From a bacterium (GTDB taxonomy: Bacteria; Bacillota_I; Bacilli_A; Mycoplasmatales; Mycoplasmoidaceae): a stretch of 17,976 nt of DNA. Positions 17,888-17,976 of this stretch are shown here, one piece after another (within the stretch, counting starts at the first letter, position 1; the number at the start of each line of letters is the position of its first letter). The stretch covers positions 1 through 17,976 of the forward strand of contig JAGBPV010000018.1 in assembly GCA_017633195.1 (NCBI GenBank). Direction: 5' to 3'. The position numbers were made by a program, and so were the translations under genes. The notes under the pieces were generated by a model. It was not told where the DNA came from. It did not search any database and was given only the letters and a program-made list of their open reading frames with translations.

Positions 17888-17976
17888 TTATGATTGACTT
17901 TTATATTGAACTGGTGTCATCCAGCTCAATTTTTTTTGAATCCGTACATTGTTGTAGTAATAAATATAATCTGCAA
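17888..17976 (-). CDS. IS3-family transposase OrfB, C-terminal end (partial)
   Basis: The minus-strand frame entering from the right edge reads ADYIYYYNNVRIQKKLSWMT, then PVQYKSQS and TAA (17888-17890). This is the classic end of the IS3/IS150 integrase-core (rve, DDE) transposase, whose last segment is typically Y(I)xYYNxxRxQxKLxxxxPxxYR. LSWMTP reads TGG as Trp. Only about 28 residues are inside the window, so completeness and activity cannot be judged. Confidence 0.9.
   Translation of the reverse strand, partial: ADYIYYYNNVRIQKKLSWMTPVQYKSQS

Larger units (their letters stand above)
17844..17976 (-). mobile_element. IS3-family insertion sequence, right end (partial)
   Basis: The element runs off the right edge. 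Its outer end is taken as tggacatgaaatttagacaa from 17844, because IS3-family ends start 5'-TG and IS150-like ends often carry a GTCTAAA...GTCCA pattern, as read here on the minus strand. The transposase end lies 44 nt inside. Target duplication and the other end are outside the window. Confidence 0.75.

Noticed and set aside
1..17976. CRISPR array, restriction-modification or toxin-antitoxin system
   Set aside because: No regularly spaced identical DNA repeats, no methyltransferase motifs other than RsmH, and none of the small genes shows a recognisable toxin or antitoxin motif; the only long repeats are diverged protein-coding units.

Overview
The window comes from a wall-less bacterium of the class Mollicutes (mycoplasma lineage). 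It is extremely AT-rich. TGA is read as tryptophan throughout: several genes, including rsmH, stay open only under genetic code 4. Gene content points the same way: a surface-type repeat protein, a lipoprotein-like neighbour, many small membrane proteins and CCA-encoding tRNA genes. The tRNA set and the overall style suggest the Mycoplasmoides/Malacoplasma (M. penetrans-like) side of the class. No rRNA or phylogenetic marker other than rsmH is present, so the genus is a guess.

Layout. Positions 1-4908 (minus) are one huge repeat gene that runs off the left edge: at least 1636 codons, an N-terminal membrane anchor and eleven complete plus one partial copy of a ~125-165 residue unit. Upstream of it on the same strand is a 305-aa predicted lipoprotein (5017-5934), with a strong hairpin between the two. 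A 724-aa MATE-type transporter (6058-8232, minus) follows and is divergent from a 171-aa two-helix membrane protein (8270-8785, plus) across only 37 bp. A 197-aa multi-helix protein (8989-9582, minus) and a gene-free 421-bp AT-rich divergent region come next. Then a 196-aa orphan (10004-10594) lies just ahead of a second MATE-like transporter (10639-12426), both plus. A minus-strand tRNA array follows, in transcription order Ser(GGA), Arg(GCG), Arg(CCT), Ser(CGA), with its own terminator. Upstream of the tRNAs are two tightly coupled membrane-protein genes (134 and 225 aa), then an acidic 121-aa protein. Divergent from the acidic gene is a plus-strand run of rsmH, a 91-aa Cys/Lys-rich-start protein and a third MATE-like transporter (16004-17716). 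The right end holds a gene remnant cut by an IS3-family element whose transposase runs off the edge.

How the parts fit. The left third is a cell-surface module (giant repeat protein plus lipoprotein). The middle and right are dominated by polytopic exporters of the MATE/MOP type and small membrane proteins of unknown role. rsmH (16S rRNA m4C1402 methyltransferase) and the tRNAs are the only clearly housekeeping genes. rsmH lacks the mraZ and ftsZ neighbours it often has. The strongest candidates for undescribed biology are the repeat domain of the giant protein, the large extra loop of the first MATE protein, and the repeated association of MATE-like genes with small unrecognised genes. None of the small genes could be assigned a function by eye.
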